Assembly (NCBI GenBank): GCA_015956445.1
Contig: WIUZ02000005.1
Span: 2,108,001 to 2,172,000, forward strand
Reading direction: 5' to 3'
Source of the DNA: Thelephora terrestris
Lineage: Eukaryota; Basidiomycota; Agaricomycetes; Thelephorales; Thelephoraceae
Length of the DNA stretch: 64,000 nt
Positions 46,307 through 57,762 of the stretch are shown here, one piece after another. The notes under the pieces are model-generated. The model was not told the DNA's origin. It ran no database searches and was given only the letters and a program-made list of their open reading frames with translations. A program made the translations under genes and the position numbers. Position 1 is the stretch's first letter; every line of letters starts with the position of its first letter.

Positions 46307-48725
46307 TGTCAGGCCGACGCGACCTCTACAGTTCAATAGCACTCTTGCTATCCAAACCTATCACACTCAGGGGTCAAACACACAGTTATAACCCTGTTGC
46401 AAACCCAGGGATATCGGAAGTCTCTTCACAGACTAGATTGGAGAAGAGGAGAAAGAAGGAGACAAGGGTCTTCAGGCACTCTTGCTCTAAGCACACAGCA
46501 GTAGAGGTCACGGAGAGTCTGATGATAACAAATCTAAGGAGTACAGGCTAAACTACTCTGAGTATATATACTACTTAGATTTGTGACGTGACAGTGACAT
46601 GTAACTTTCCTAAAGATACAAACACAGACAAACATGGTCCGTGCACAGCACTGCATGGTCTGTGCGTTACGTGGTGACTAATGCTACAAATTATCAGCTG
46701 ATAAACGAAAGTGTGGCGGCCAATAGCAATTTGAGAGCATTACAAAACAGTTACAAAGCATGACGTAGCCTGGGAATGTTCGGAAGGAATGTGGGTATGA
46801 CTGACTAACAGCCAATGGCAAAAGGGGAGCATATGACTAAGAAATAGGGGCATATGATGTCATGTGGGTCATGCGCAGTAAACAATAGAAATGATGACTC
46901 AACTCCTGAGTCGTGGAAGGGGCGTGGCATTTGGTATATAACCAAAGGGGGTTGGATGACTGGTCTTCCAACAAACCCACCTTTGTTACACAGCCAACAT
47001 GCCTCGTGCTTCTACTCGCAATCCCACTCGCCGCTCTTCCTCCTATTCTCCTGTTCAGGAGAACAACTACAACATCGACCGCTTCTCCCATGCCCGCCGT
47101 GATCCATCCCGTCCTTATCCCACTTTGGGAGCCATTATGGACCGGACCGCCACCGCCGACCCTAATGAGGGTTTTACCGACTTAGGTTCGGGATGCCGGT
47201 TGACATATTTAGCATGTCTGCTGACGTTCCGCTTTTAGGTTTTAGGGACTTTATTCAAGCTTCTCGTAGGGTGTCTCGGCGCAAGTTGGCACGTATCGAG
47301 ACGAACCCTTATGCGACCGAACTCCTTAACAGGGGTGTCGAGTTCGTCACTGAGACCAATGAGACCTTCAACTCGGTGTTGGAGGCCAGCGTTATCCATA
47401 CGGGTAACGTTGGGTCCATGTTGATGGATGAGATAGCTCATGTCAATGAGCGAGTCGATGGTCGTCGTGAAGAAATCGAGAAGTTGGAAAAGGAGTTCCT
47501 TGGATGTCATGAAGGCATCTTGAAGATTGAAGATGAGCAGGAGCAGCATGGTATGGCGATCGACAGGTTGAAGGTAAGAAAGTTTGGGTCAGGAGTAATT
47601 GACCTTTCTAACTCAAACTTTCTTTCAGGGGGAGGTGATCACGTTGAAGGACTTGGTCCGGAGTCTCGTTGCGAAGACCGGGGAATTGGAAGACGATAAG
47701 GTACTGGGACTGGGATCGAAGATAGTTGTCATCTTCTAACCCTGTTCCTGTTAGGTTCGCCTTACTCGTCGTGTTTCCGAGTTGACCGGAGAAGTCCGGG
47801 ATCTCCAGAGGAAGTGCAACGAACCGGAGGTCCAAATCGAAGAGGAGGAAGGGGAAGAGGTTCTGCATCGGGCCGGGTCGCCGATCATCCCTAACCGGGC
47901 TGAGTCGCCGCCCGCTCGTTTATTGGTCCGTCACGAGAACAGGTTGGTTCCTATTGACGATGAGGTCATTGAGATCGGGAGTGACGAATTCTACCAGAAC
48001 GTAGGAGTCGTCCGTCGGGACACTCCTCGTCCTGAGTTCGTTTCTACTCCTTGGGGTAGTCGCCGTCAATGGCCTGCTCTGGAGTACGATCCGTACGCCG
48101 AGTTCGTTCCTGATAGCGAACCAAACTCTGATACGGAGCTTCCAGATTACGATGACTTGTCGGATGTGGATCCAAACGAGATCCGGGAGCAGAACTGGTT
48201 GAATGAGGAGTTGGTGAGATCGGCATTGGAAGTAGTACAAAGGATCCGAAGAGATATTGATTAGATAACTCTTTTGTACTGTTGGCTCCCAATGAATCTT
48301 TTATATCGTCTATTGCGTGTGATCCATGGGTCGTAAAGCATAATGGTTTTCATAAGTCCAATCCAAGGGTCAGATTAATAAGCCGGTTGACTTCTGCGAG
48401 AGGTCAGCGCGCGACGCTTATTAATACATCCCTTGTTGTCGGTAGTCTGAATATCTACTAGTCGTCCAGGGGCAACGGAGGGCCAGGTAGGGGGGATCTT
48501 CATACGAAGGTCCGCCGGTACATGTTCACGTATTATACCTCGGGTCTTCTGGGGTATCTTGACTAGTAGCACGTTCCACGTATTGGACTTTGAGTCGTTA
48601 AGCATAAGACATACTGCATAATAAACAGTTTACCGCCGTGTTTAGGGCGGGGCACCAACTGACTTAGTGGTGATGAGGCGTTTAAATAAAGGGAATGAAA
48701 GGGGGTAAACGGCGAAATCATCACA
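46307..48725. mobile_element. TGTCAG-end element A, 2,419 bp, target duplication TACAC
   Basis: It starts TGTCAGGCCGACGCG and ends GGCGAAATCATCACA (TG...CA). TACAC lies on both sides (46,302-46,306; 48,726-48,730) within the satellite array. It carries one four-exon gene. No transposase, reverse transcriptase or internal long terminal repeat is seen. The ends and 5-bp duplication resemble those of LTR elements, so it may be a long solo LTR carrying a gene, or a non-autonomous element of another class. Element B is a close copy. Confidence 0.8.
46999..48264 (+). CDS. Coiled-coil protein of element A
   Basis: TATATAA at 46,935-46,941 lies about 60 bp before the ATG. Four exons give about 385 residues. 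A basic start (MPRASTRNPTRRSSSYSP) is followed by VSRRKLARIETNPYATELLN and a long heptad-patterned coiled coil (HVNERVDGRREEIEKLEKEF through VRLTRRVSELTGEVRDLQRK). An acidic, Pro-rich region comes next and the protein ends EELVRSALEVVQRIRRDID. The layout (basic head, coiled coil, acidic tail) recalls a structural or Gag-like protein, but no zinc knuckle or capsid homology is visible. The frame is open and nearly identical to that of element B. Confidence 0.75.
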
Positions 48726-49105
48726 TACACATGCAGTTATCCAAAGGGAAGAGAATCAAATGCTGGTGGTCGCGTGCTATGTGGAAATTTCCCGCACCGG
48801 CTGTGGGGGCGAGGTAGGTTAGATCCCTCTCAAATCAGACGCGGGTGGTGGTGTCGCAGAGGCGTTTGCTTATTGTGAACGATGGCCGATTGGTCTGCAG
48901 GAGAGATCCGGCGATCGCAAGATATCGCGAATTTTCAACAGAGCATGTCCGGGATGAGGAATACAAAAACACGGTGGAATCAGACGGGAAGGGTAGCATC
49001 CAGAAGTAGCACACGTACATATACAGTACCCCAAAGGGAAAAGACGCAGGTGCTGGTGGTCGTGTGACACTTGAAAATTTCATGCACTGTTTTTTGGGGT
49101 GATGT

Positions 49106-51523
49106 TGTCAGGCCGACGCGACCTCTACAGTTCAATAGCACTCTTGCTATCCAAACCTATCACACTCAGGGGTCAAACACACAGTTACAACCCTGTTGCA
49201 AACCCAGGGATATCGGAAGTCTCTTCACAGACTAGATTGGATAAGAGGAGAAAGAAGGAGACAAGGGTCTTCAGGCACTCTTGCTCTAAGCACACAGCAG
49301 TAGAGGTCACGGAGAGTCTGATGATAACAAATCTAAGGAGTACAGGCTAAACTACTCTGAGTATATATACTACTTAGATTTGTGACGTGACAGTGACATG
49401 TAACTACATTAATGATACAAACACAGACAAACATGGTCCGTGCACAGCACTGCATGGTCTGTGCGTTACGTGGTGACTAATGCTACAAATTATCAGCTGA
49501 TAAACGAAAGTGTGGCGGCCAATAGCAATTTGAGAGCATTACAAAACAGTTACAAAGCATGACGTATCCTGAGAATGTTCGGAAGGAATGTGGGTATGGC
49601 TGACTAACAGCCAATGGCAAAAGGGGAGCATATGACTAAGAAATAGGGGCATATGATGTCATGTGGGTCATGCGCAGTAAACAATAGAAATGATGACTCA
49701 ACTCCTGAGTCGTGGAAGGGGCGTGGCATTTGGTATATAACCAAAGGGGGTTGGATGACTGGTCTTCCAACAAACCCTCCTTTGTTACACTGCCAACATG
49801 CCTCGTGCTCAAACTCGCAATCCCACTCGTCGCTCTTCTTCTTACTCTCCTGTCCAGGAGAATAACTACAACATTGATCGTTTCTCCCACGCTCGTCGTG
49901 ATCCATCCCGCCCTTATCCCACTTTGGGATCCATCATGGACCGCACCGCCACCGCTGACCCAAATGAGGGGTTCTCTGATTTAGGTGGGGGCTCTGCTTG
50001 TGCGTTCCGGTTTAGGAAACCAAGCTAACTCCTTTTAGGTTTCAGGGACTTCATCCAAGCTTCTCGTAGGGTGTCTCGGCGCAAGTTGGCGCGCATTGAG
50101 ACAAACCCTTATGCGACTGAACTCCTCAATAGGGGTGTCGAGTTTGTCACTGAGACCAACGAGACCTTTAACTCTGTGTTGGAGGCCAGCGTTATCCATA
50201 CGGGTAACGTTGGGTCCATGTTGATGGATGAGGTTGCTCATGTCAATGAGCGAGTTGATGGTCGTCGAGAAGAGATCGAGAAGTTGGAGAAGGAATTCCT
50301 TGGATGTCACGAGGGCATCTTACAGATTGAAGATGAACAAGAGCAGCATGGTATGGCGATCGACAGGTTGAAGGTAAATGTGGGGTCGGGAGATATTGGA
50401 CATCTCTAACCCAACATTTCCTTTTAGGGGGAAGTAATCACTCTGAAAGACTTGGTCCGGAGCCTCGTTGAGAAGACTGGAGAATTGGAAGACGATAAGG
50501 TAACGGGTAGGGGTTGAAGGTTTTTGTCATCTTCTAACCCTATTCGTTTTAGGTTCGCCTTACTCGTCGTGTCTCCGAGTTGACCGGAGAAGTCCGGGAT
50601 CTTCAGAGGAGGTGTAACGAGCCGGAGGTCCGAGTAGAAGAAGAGGAAGAGGAAGTTCCGCATCGGGCCGGGTCGCCGATTATCCCTAATCGGGCTGAGT
50701 CGCCGCCCGCTCGGTTATTGGTCCGTCACGAGAACAGGTTAGTTCCTGTTGATGATGAGGTCATTGAGATCGGGAGCGACGAATTCTACCAGAACGTGGG
50801 AGTCGTCCGCAGGGACACTCCTCGTTCTGAGTTCGTGTCTACTCCTTGGGGTAGTCGTCGTCAATGGCCTGCCTTGGAGTATGACCCGTACGCCGAGTTC
50901 GTTCCTGATAGTGAACCGAACTCTGATACGGAGCTTCCAGATTACGATGACTTGTCGGACGTGGACCCGAACGAGATCCGGGAGCAGAACTGGTTGAACG
51001 AGGAGTTGGTGAGGTCGGCCTTGGAAGTATTACAAAGGATTCGCAGAGATATTGATTAAATAACTCTTTTGTATTTGAGACTTCCTTGGAATTATCCTTT
51101 TATCCTGTCTATTGCGCATGATCCATGAGTCGTAAAGCATAATGGTTTTCGTAAGTCCAATCCAAGGGTCAGATTAATAAGCCGGTTGACTTCTGCGAGA
51201 GGTCAACGCGCGACACTTATTAATACATCCCTTGTTGTCGGTAGCCTGAATATCTACTAGTCGTCCAGGGGCAACGGAGGGCCAGGTAGGGGGAATCTTC
51301 GTATGAAGGTTCGCCGGTACATGTTCACGTATTATACCTCGGGTCTTCTGGGGTATCTTGACTAGTAGCACGTTCCACGTATTGGACTTTGAATCGTTAG
51401 GCATAGGGCATATGGCATAATAAACAGTTTACCGCCGTGTTTAGGGCAGGGCACCAACTGACTTAGTGGTGATGAGGCGTTAAATAAAGGAAATGAAAGG
51501 GGGTAAACGGCGAAATCATCACA
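49106..51523. mobile_element. TGTCAG-end element B, 2,418 bp, target duplication GATGT
   Basis: A close copy of element A from end to end, but with its own 5-bp duplication (GATGT at 49,101-49,105 and 51,524-51,528). The pair therefore arose by two insertions into the same satellite and not by tandem duplication. High identity, including in non-coding ends, points to recent activity. Confidence 0.85.
49798..51059 (+). CDS. Coiled-coil protein of element B
   Basis: Same exon plan and protein as in element A, with mostly synonymous or conservative differences (for example MPRAQTRNPTRRSSSYSP against MPRASTRNPTRRSSSYSP). TATATAA lies at 49,734-49,740. Its first intron, however, is unrelated in sequence to the first intron of element A. 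The pattern of differences suggests that the protein is under selection. Confidence 0.75.
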
Positions 51524-52772
51524 GATGTCAGTGAGATTCCGCCAAAATTGGGCGCGGATTGTGCTAGCAGAAGTGTATTTACCTATTATGAATACCCCTC
51601 AGTTGACTTGCAGTGGGGGTGAGGCGATCGGAAGGTATTATTGATTTTTGACCGACCAAGCTTGGGGTAAAGACTACAGAAACAGGGCGGAGTCGGGCGG
51701 GAAGCGTGGTATTTGAAGCAGACGTACATATCCATAGTTACGTCTGAAGGGACAAGGGTTGGGTGCTGGTGTTCGCATGCTATTCGAAAATTTTGTGTGC
51801 TGGATGTGGAGGTAAGGCAAGTGAGATTCCCATCAAATCGAACAAGGGTGGTGGCGTCGGAGAGGTATTTACCTACCATAAACAAAGCCCAGCCTTCTTG
51901 CTATGGGGATCGGGTGGTTGGATGATATCGCGGATTTTCAATCGAGCGAGTTCAGGGTGAGGACCACGGAATTGGCATAGAAACGAACGGGAACAGCGCC
52001 ATCTGAAGGGAAAGCACGTACACACAAAGTCCTCTGAAGGGAAGAGGGCCAGACGCTGGTGGTCACCTGCCATTCGTGATTTTTGTGCGTCGGTTTCGGA
52101 TGTGAGATGGGTGGGATCTTCGTAAAATCGAATGCGAGCGGTGGCGCAGGAACAATGAGTACATACCATATATATCCTCCACTGGGATTGTGCAGGATCG
52201 CCACCGGTCGGGAGGTATTGCAGATTTTCAACTGGGCTCACTCAGGGCAAGCCCCGTGAAAACAGCAGAATATCGGGCGGGAAGAACAGTAGTCGAAGGG
52301 AATACATGAGCCTAACGAGCCTTCAAATGGATGAATGGTCAGGTGGCGGTACTTACATGATATTAAGCATTTTGTCCCGCCGGCCGAGTTAGTGATGTCG
52401 GTGAAACACAGGATAACAGGGGCGGGAAGGCTGGAAAGTTCTGCCCACAAGATCCACGTTTAAGGCCTCTAAATAGCACACTGCCAACTGAGGTGTACAA
52501 CGGGCAGTGTACATATTATTGTGACCCGGGGGAATGGATCAGTGGCCGGATTGGGAAGCGGAATCAACCGTGGGAATGGTACCATATGCTTGGTTCAGTT
52601 GGTGACAGTGATGGATTGATGGACCAGGTGCTTGGAACCAGGGACAATTATATTTGTGGAAGCTTATATGCAGCACAAATATAAATGTAAAATAAGCAAG
52701 GTCATTTATAAATGTACCTGTGGTTATTGACACAATATTTATAAAGACTGGGCTGCAGCTGCTGATGCTCAC

Positions 52773-53101
52773 GATGTTCTAGGACACAAGGGTATCTTCG
52801 CGACGACTCAGTCTCTCTCAGTCCGATTCTGGTGGCCCGAGCTTGCCAAGGACGTCCGCTGGTATACTAGGACTTGCCACGAGTGTCACGTGCGACAGAC
52901 CAAGTACTTCCACATCCCTCCTATTGTCCCGCCTGTCCCCTCGCTCTTCCGCAAGGCTCACATGGATACCTTCCTCATGCCTCGCGTCGGGAACTATCGC
53001 TATGTGGTCCACGCCCGCTGCGCGATGAGTTCTTGGCCTGAGGGACGTGCTACTACTGCGGACTCTGCTAAGGTCATCTCTACCTTCATCTTCCAGGACA
53101 T
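52773..53101 (+). mobile_element. Ty3/gypsy fossil, part 2 (integrase zinc-binding region)
   Basis: The sequence resumes right of the KDZ transposon with the integrase N-terminal HHCC-type region (RFWWPELAKDVRWYTRTCHE, CHVRQTKYFHIPP) and the beginning of the integrase core. It is cut by element C. Confidence 0.85.
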
Positions 53102-56016
53102 TGTCAGGGCCACTCTTCGCCCTTCAGGTACCAGTGCTGTTGATGAGTCGCAACTCCAACCAACAAGAAACAATGGGGCAAAGGGGGAACGACTTCCCTA
53201 TATCCACCCAAAGTCTATGTGGTCCAAAACGCGATGGACGAGCGTTCTCCGGTAGGTTGTCCGAATTCACAGCAGGAGTGCCGAGCCTCTATCAGATCAA
53301 TCCCTATCTTCTTCGGAGGGCAGAGATAAGAGCCCGAGGATGGCGCCTCAAACTGGTGCTTGATTAAGAGAGCGGCGAGGAACTCCTTTTCGTAAGCGCG
53401 TTCGCCGATTCTTAACGCAAGGCTGAGAGAGAGAGGAGAGCGAACGTGTTCAGAGAGTTACTCGATAAGCTCTTCAGTGGCCTACAGCAAATACACCGAT
53501 GCTGCAAGGAGAAGAGGACTTCCCGAGATATCAAAGATGGGGAGTCCTCAGCTACTCCACTGGTATCTATATAGGAGAGTGGCCGGGATATAGATAACCC
53601 TATCCAATAATAACTCGGAGTAAAGAAGGGCCGAGAGTAAGCGGGAACAGTAAGCGGCCCGGGTTATAGAATAGAAACGATAAAAGAATGACTAATGGGT
53701 CAGGGTTCGTGAGAGAACGAAAAAGGGGTCATGACGTCGTGTGGGAAAGGAATGACAAAGAACAAATATCACATGTGAGGACGAACCAATGAGAGAACGA
53801 CGCGTCAGCTCGTTCGATCGGGACAACAAAAGGCCGAGTGGGGCGTGAGTGTCGAGGGCGAATGTATGAAGAGTCTGGACCGGTGGAACGATGGTCCGAT
53901 CCAATGGCGAATAGGACGCGAGCGCTGTCGATGGTCAGATAAAGCGTAGTGCGAACCGGCCGTTGGATTCATCAAACTCCCTTCTTCCCAAACCAACAAT
54001 CCCACCAACCAACTACTCAACATGCCCATGATCTCCGACCGTGTCTTCCGTACTGAGAATAGCACTGCCACCATCGAGTCCGCGGATCCTCGATCCGTGC
54101 AGAATAAGGGCTACTTCCTGCCGAACGCCAACGTGGCGTACCCTAGTTACCGAGAGGCGCGTTGTCACGCGTCGCCGTTGCTGGCAACCACTGACAACGC
54201 TTTCGTAGATCTTCGCGGTTGCCGATAAGGTGGATGCTCGACAACTGGAGGCAACGATAGCCAAGCCTCCCAGCTATTTGACTATGGACGACGAGTTGTG
54301 GTACCACAACTTGATCGACCACAAGCTGCAGGAGTCGATGCGAGGGGTCACGTTCAACACCGAGTTACGGATGCCATACGAGACTCCTGTGGCTTCGTCG
54401 TTGTGGGGGCTCCTGCGAATGGGGATCTACGACTTAGGGAACGGGGAAGGAAGGTGGCCTGGAGCGACCCGCTCCCAACACTACACAGCAGCCGTTGGTC
54501 ACCGCCTTTGGTTCCTTCTGAGGACGGAACAGAAAGCGGTGAGTCGGTCTGTGCATCCCGCTTGTGGGATAACACTGACGGACTTATAGAACGAGCGACT
54601 GAAGCGCGAGGTGAAGGAAGCGAAGGACGACGCCCGTAGGATGTACTCGGAGGCGTTGGACATGAAGAAGACGCTCTTGCTGATGAACGACACGCTCTGC
54701 GTGACGTTCGAGAGCGAGATGCTGGCGATGCGCGAAGAACACAATCGGTTGGTCGAGTCCTTGAAGGAGCGGGACGACACGATCCAACGAGACCTGATTG
54801 AGGTCGACCGACGACTCAACCGTCATCGAAGGGCCTTGAACGAGCTCGACACCAAGGTCGGTGCGACTTCTCCTGGTCTTTTATCCAAGGGAGCTCACGC
54901 CACTTCTAGGTTGACACGTTGGACGACGCCTTGCCGTTGCTGGGTGCTCGGGTCGAATCGATGAGTGAGCGGTTGTGCCACTGCCGTACTCGTTCGGTGG
55001 CTGCGGTTCGCGACGAGTCCGGGGACGAGTCGATTCCGGATCGGATGGCTTCTCCCATAGGTGGGATGTCGGTTGACATATTTGACTTGTCCACTGACAT
55101 CCCTTTTTAGCTTCCGATGGGTCGTACCGCACACCCGCGCATACTGACGGTGGGGAGGAGATCGTCCACGAGACGTCCGATGAGACTGCTGTCAACCCGG
55201 CTAGTAGTTCTCCGGAGTTGGAGTACGCGGGGGAGAACGAGGTGGCCGTTCCGGTCCCACCTCCATCGATCTCTCCGGTGCGTGGGCAACGTTCCATTCG
55301 TGCTCGTCGCTGGGTTCCTTATCGTGGGGCGCTTCGACCAGCACACCGCATGCGTCCCAGTAATCCAGACGCTGTCCGCCAGGGTGGAGACATTGAGTCC
55401 ACTGTCCTATTCCGACGCGACGATGTTGCAGTGTCGCGTGGATCGCGGCGAGTTGATTCCAGTGGAGTCCGTCGACGTGAACGGCTTAACCGACCTTACG
55501 CTCTTGTCGGTCCGGCGTGCAGCGGAGGCCGTTCGCCTGGTGGCTCAACTGACCGAGAGAGTGGAGGGCTGGTCAGTCCAGAGGACTCTGGATCAGACTA
55601 CGGTCGATTCAGCGAGGAACCGCCTGCGCGCCGAGGTTCAGCTGGTCGCAGCTCATCGTCTGGAAGAAGCTCGGGTCGTCGAGATGGTCGACGAGGAAGT
55701 CGACGAGAATGTCTCGGAGGGGACGGAGGAGGAGGTTGCCAGTGCTGAGGAGTACTGGCAGACCAGGTCTTGACGACTAGGGTTTGTACTCCTTAGTCCT
55801 CGTCCATAGAGTCCGGGCGGATTCAACTCCGTTGGCTGTTCGTTGTGTGCGCGTCCGTGTGTAATATCATCTGTGCCTTTGTCTGTGTTCCTTGATGACG
55901 TGTGAGTTCGTGATAAGGGAAATGATAAGATAAGAAAGGGGTATAGATAGGGAAAGTGGGCGAAAGTTGGGTGTGAAAATGGTTCAAAAAGAAGTTAAAA
56001 ATTCAGCACGCTGACA
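53102..56016. mobile_element. TGTCAG-end element C, 2,915 bp, target duplication GACAT
   Basis: Ends TGTCAGGGCC and GCACGCTGACA share the 6-bp inverted TGTCAG. GACAT flanks both sides (53,097-53,101; 56,017-56,021). It lies within the integrase part of the gypsy fossil and carries one multi-exon coiled-coil gene, unlike elements A and B in sequence but alike in plan. No transposase or internal terminal repeat is recognised. Confidence 0.8.
54022..55773 (+). CDS. Coiled-coil protein of element C
   Basis: Exons from Met 54,022 (MPMISDRVFRTENSTA) include LWYHNLIDHKLQESMRGVTF, then a strong coiled coil (NERLKREVKEAKDDARRMYS to RRLNRHRRALNELDTK), then DTLDDALPLLGARVESMSER. Introns at about 54,540-54,590, 54,859-54,908 and 55,061-55,110 are GT-AG. 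In the last part two frames stay open for over 500 bp. Without a further intron the tail is Arg/Ser/Gly-rich and stops at 55,748. With a 93-bp GT-AG intron ending at about 55,370 the frame changes to a helical acidic tail (VRRAAEAVRLVAQLTERVEG) stopping at 55,773. I favour the second because its composition is more protein-like. Confidence 0.55.
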
Positions 56017-56021
56017 GACAT

Positions 56022-56393
56022 CCTCTGCCGTTGGGGTGGTCTCGACGAGATTGTCACCGACAATGCTGCTCCATACATCGCTGCTGTTGATATGCTTGGA
56101 GAGCAGTATGGGATCCGACACATTAGGATCTCTGGCTATAACTCTCAGGCTAATGGGATTGTCGAGTCGAAGCATTTCGACGTTCGCGAGGCTATCATGA
56201 AGACTTGTCAGGGCAATGAGGCCAAGTGGTGCGAGGTTCTCCCGCAGGTTTTCTGGGGTGAGCGTGTTACTATCCGCAAAGCTACTGGCTACTCTCCTTA
56301 CTTCCTGGCTCACGGTGTCCACCCACTCCTACCATTTGATATCACCGAAGCCACCTACCTAGCCCCCACCCAGGATTTTGGCATCACTACTGA
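56022..56393 (+). mobile_element. Ty3/gypsy fossil, part 3 (integrase core)
   Basis: Integrase catalytic region (GGLDEIVTDNAAPYI with the second Asp, IRHIRISGYNSQANGIVESK with the Glu). It is cut on the right by foldback element FB4. Confidence 0.85.
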
Positions 56394-57759
56394 CACTGGG
56401 GGCAAGGGTTGGTTTACTGAGTCAGTAAACTGCGAGTAAATCACAAGCAAATGGAAAAAGAACCCAGCAAAATACTTGCCTGGCAAGCACAAAGCAAATT
56501 CACAATTTACTGAGCCAATTTACCTGCAATTTACTGGGTTCAGTATGCGCTCAGTATGTTTGCAGTTTACTGGGTCATGTGACCACAGTTTCCCCATTAG
56601 GTAAACCTCGGAAAAATTCATAATTTACTGGACAAATTTACCTGCAATTTACTGAGCCACTTGCCCAATCAGCATGTTTTTAATTTGCTGAGTGATTTAA
56701 TCGCGATTTACTGGACTCAGTAAACTGGAAAAAAACCAAACCGGTTTACTGACGACGTACCTGATTGGTCAATTTGAAAAATAGCCGAAAATTTACCTGG
56801 ACGTGTCATTGTCAGTAAACTGCAAGTTTTCTTTCAGTAAATTGAAAATACACATCAGGTAAACTGGGAAAACACGTGACGATTTGATTGTGGTTTACTG
56901 GACCCAGTAAATTAAAAAAAAACCTAACTGGTTTACTGACAATGTACCTGATTGGCTAATTTGAAAAAAACTCGAAATTTTACCAGGACGTGTCTTTATC
57001 AGTAAACTGCAAGTTTTCTTTCAGCAAATTGCAAATACACGTAAAGTAAACCAGAAAACACGTAAACTTTGAATTTACTTACAGTTTACACGTGTTATCT
57101 GGTTTACTTTACGTGTATTTGCAATTTGCTGAAAGAAAACTTGCAGTTTACTGATAAAGACACGTCCTGGTAAAATTTCGAGTTTTTTTCAAATTAGCCA
57201 ATCAGGTACATTGTCAGTAAACCAGTTAGGTTTTTTTTTAATTTACTGGGTCCAGTAAACCACAATCAAATCGTCACGTGTTTTCCCAGTTTACCTGATG
57301 TGTATTTTCAATTTACTGAAAGAAAACTTGCAGTTTACTGACAATGACACGTCCAGGTAAATTTTCGGCTATTTTTCAAATTGACCAATCAGGTACGTCG
57401 TCAGTAAACCGGTTTGGTTTTTTTCCAGTTTACTGAGTCCAGTAAATCGCGATTAAATCACTCAGCAAATTAAAAACATGCTGATTGGGCAAGTGGCTCA
57501 GTAAATTGCAGGTAAATTTGTCCAGTAAATTATGAATTTTTCCGAGGTTTACCTAATGGGGAAACTGTGGTCACATGACCCAGTAAACTGCAAACATACT
57601 GAGCGCATACTGAACCCAGTAAATTGCAGGTAAATTGGCTCAGTAAATTGTGAATTTGCTTTGTGCTTGCCAGGCAAGTATTTTGCTGGGTTCTTTTTCC
57701 ATTTGCTTGTGATTTACTCGCAGTTTACTGACTCAGTAAACCAACCCTTGCCCCCAGTG
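56394..57759. mobile_element. Foldback element FB4, 1,366 bp, target duplication TGA
   Basis: Ends CACTGGGGGCAAGGGTTGG and its reverse complement. The two halves are complementary over essentially the whole length, meeting near 57,070-57,080. TGA flanks both sides (56,391-56,393; 57,760-57,762). The interior is AT-rich and saturated with TTTACTG/CAGTAAA words. It has no coding capacity. The near-perfect arms imply recent insertion or arm-to-arm conversion. Confidence 0.92.
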
Positions 57760-57762
57760 TGA

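Larger units (their letters stand above)
45200..52450. repeat. About 285-bp satellite array, split by two insertions
   Basis: Units recur through 45,200-46,306, 48,726-49,105 and 51,524-52,450. Each carries in order a TCAAATCGGA-like start, a GGTATTT-ACCTA(C/T)(T/C)AT block, CTTGC(A/T)(G/A)(T/C)GGGG, GATATTGCAGAT-TTTC-A-CGAGC, GACTAC-AAAA-AGGG, a (T/C)GGCATCTGA-GG segment and ATTCG-AATTTTGTGC. Units differ by perhaps 25-35 per cent, so the array is old or evolves fast. About eight units remain. Open frames in it are chance products. Confidence 0.8.
33584..52764. mobile_element. KDZ-type DNA transposon, 19.2 kb, 8-bp target duplication ATGCTCAC
   Basis: Left end AATAGCTGCAGCCC and right end GGGCTGCAGCTGCTG are inverted copies. 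A longer imperfect inverted match follows (CTGTTTATTTTACAGATACAAATG inside the left end against a like stretch inside the right). ATGCTCAC lies immediately outside on both sides (33,576-33,583; 52,765-52,772). The element holds a complete KDZ transposase, two cargo genes and three satellite arrays. Two younger TGTCAG-end insertions (46,307-48,725 and 49,106-51,523) account for 4.8 kb, so the founding element was about 14.3 kb. KDZ elements such as Zisupton are known for 8-bp duplications and large size. Confidence 0.85.

Noticed and set aside
46307-48725. Complete LTR retrotransposon with two LTRs in element A
   Set aside because: The first bases do not recur inside or at the right end, and there is no reverse transcriptase; only the TG...CA ends and 5-bp duplication are LTR-like.
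46307-51523. Simple tandem duplication of elements A and B
   Set aside because: Each copy has its own 5-bp duplication (TACAC and GATGT) and is separated by satellite sequence, which indicates two insertions.
33584-52764. hAT assignment based on the 8-bp duplication
   Set aside because: The only transposase inside is clearly KDZ (cysteine cluster, DACFRFKRR, KFHLxxH and related motifs); no hAT dimerisation domain is seen.
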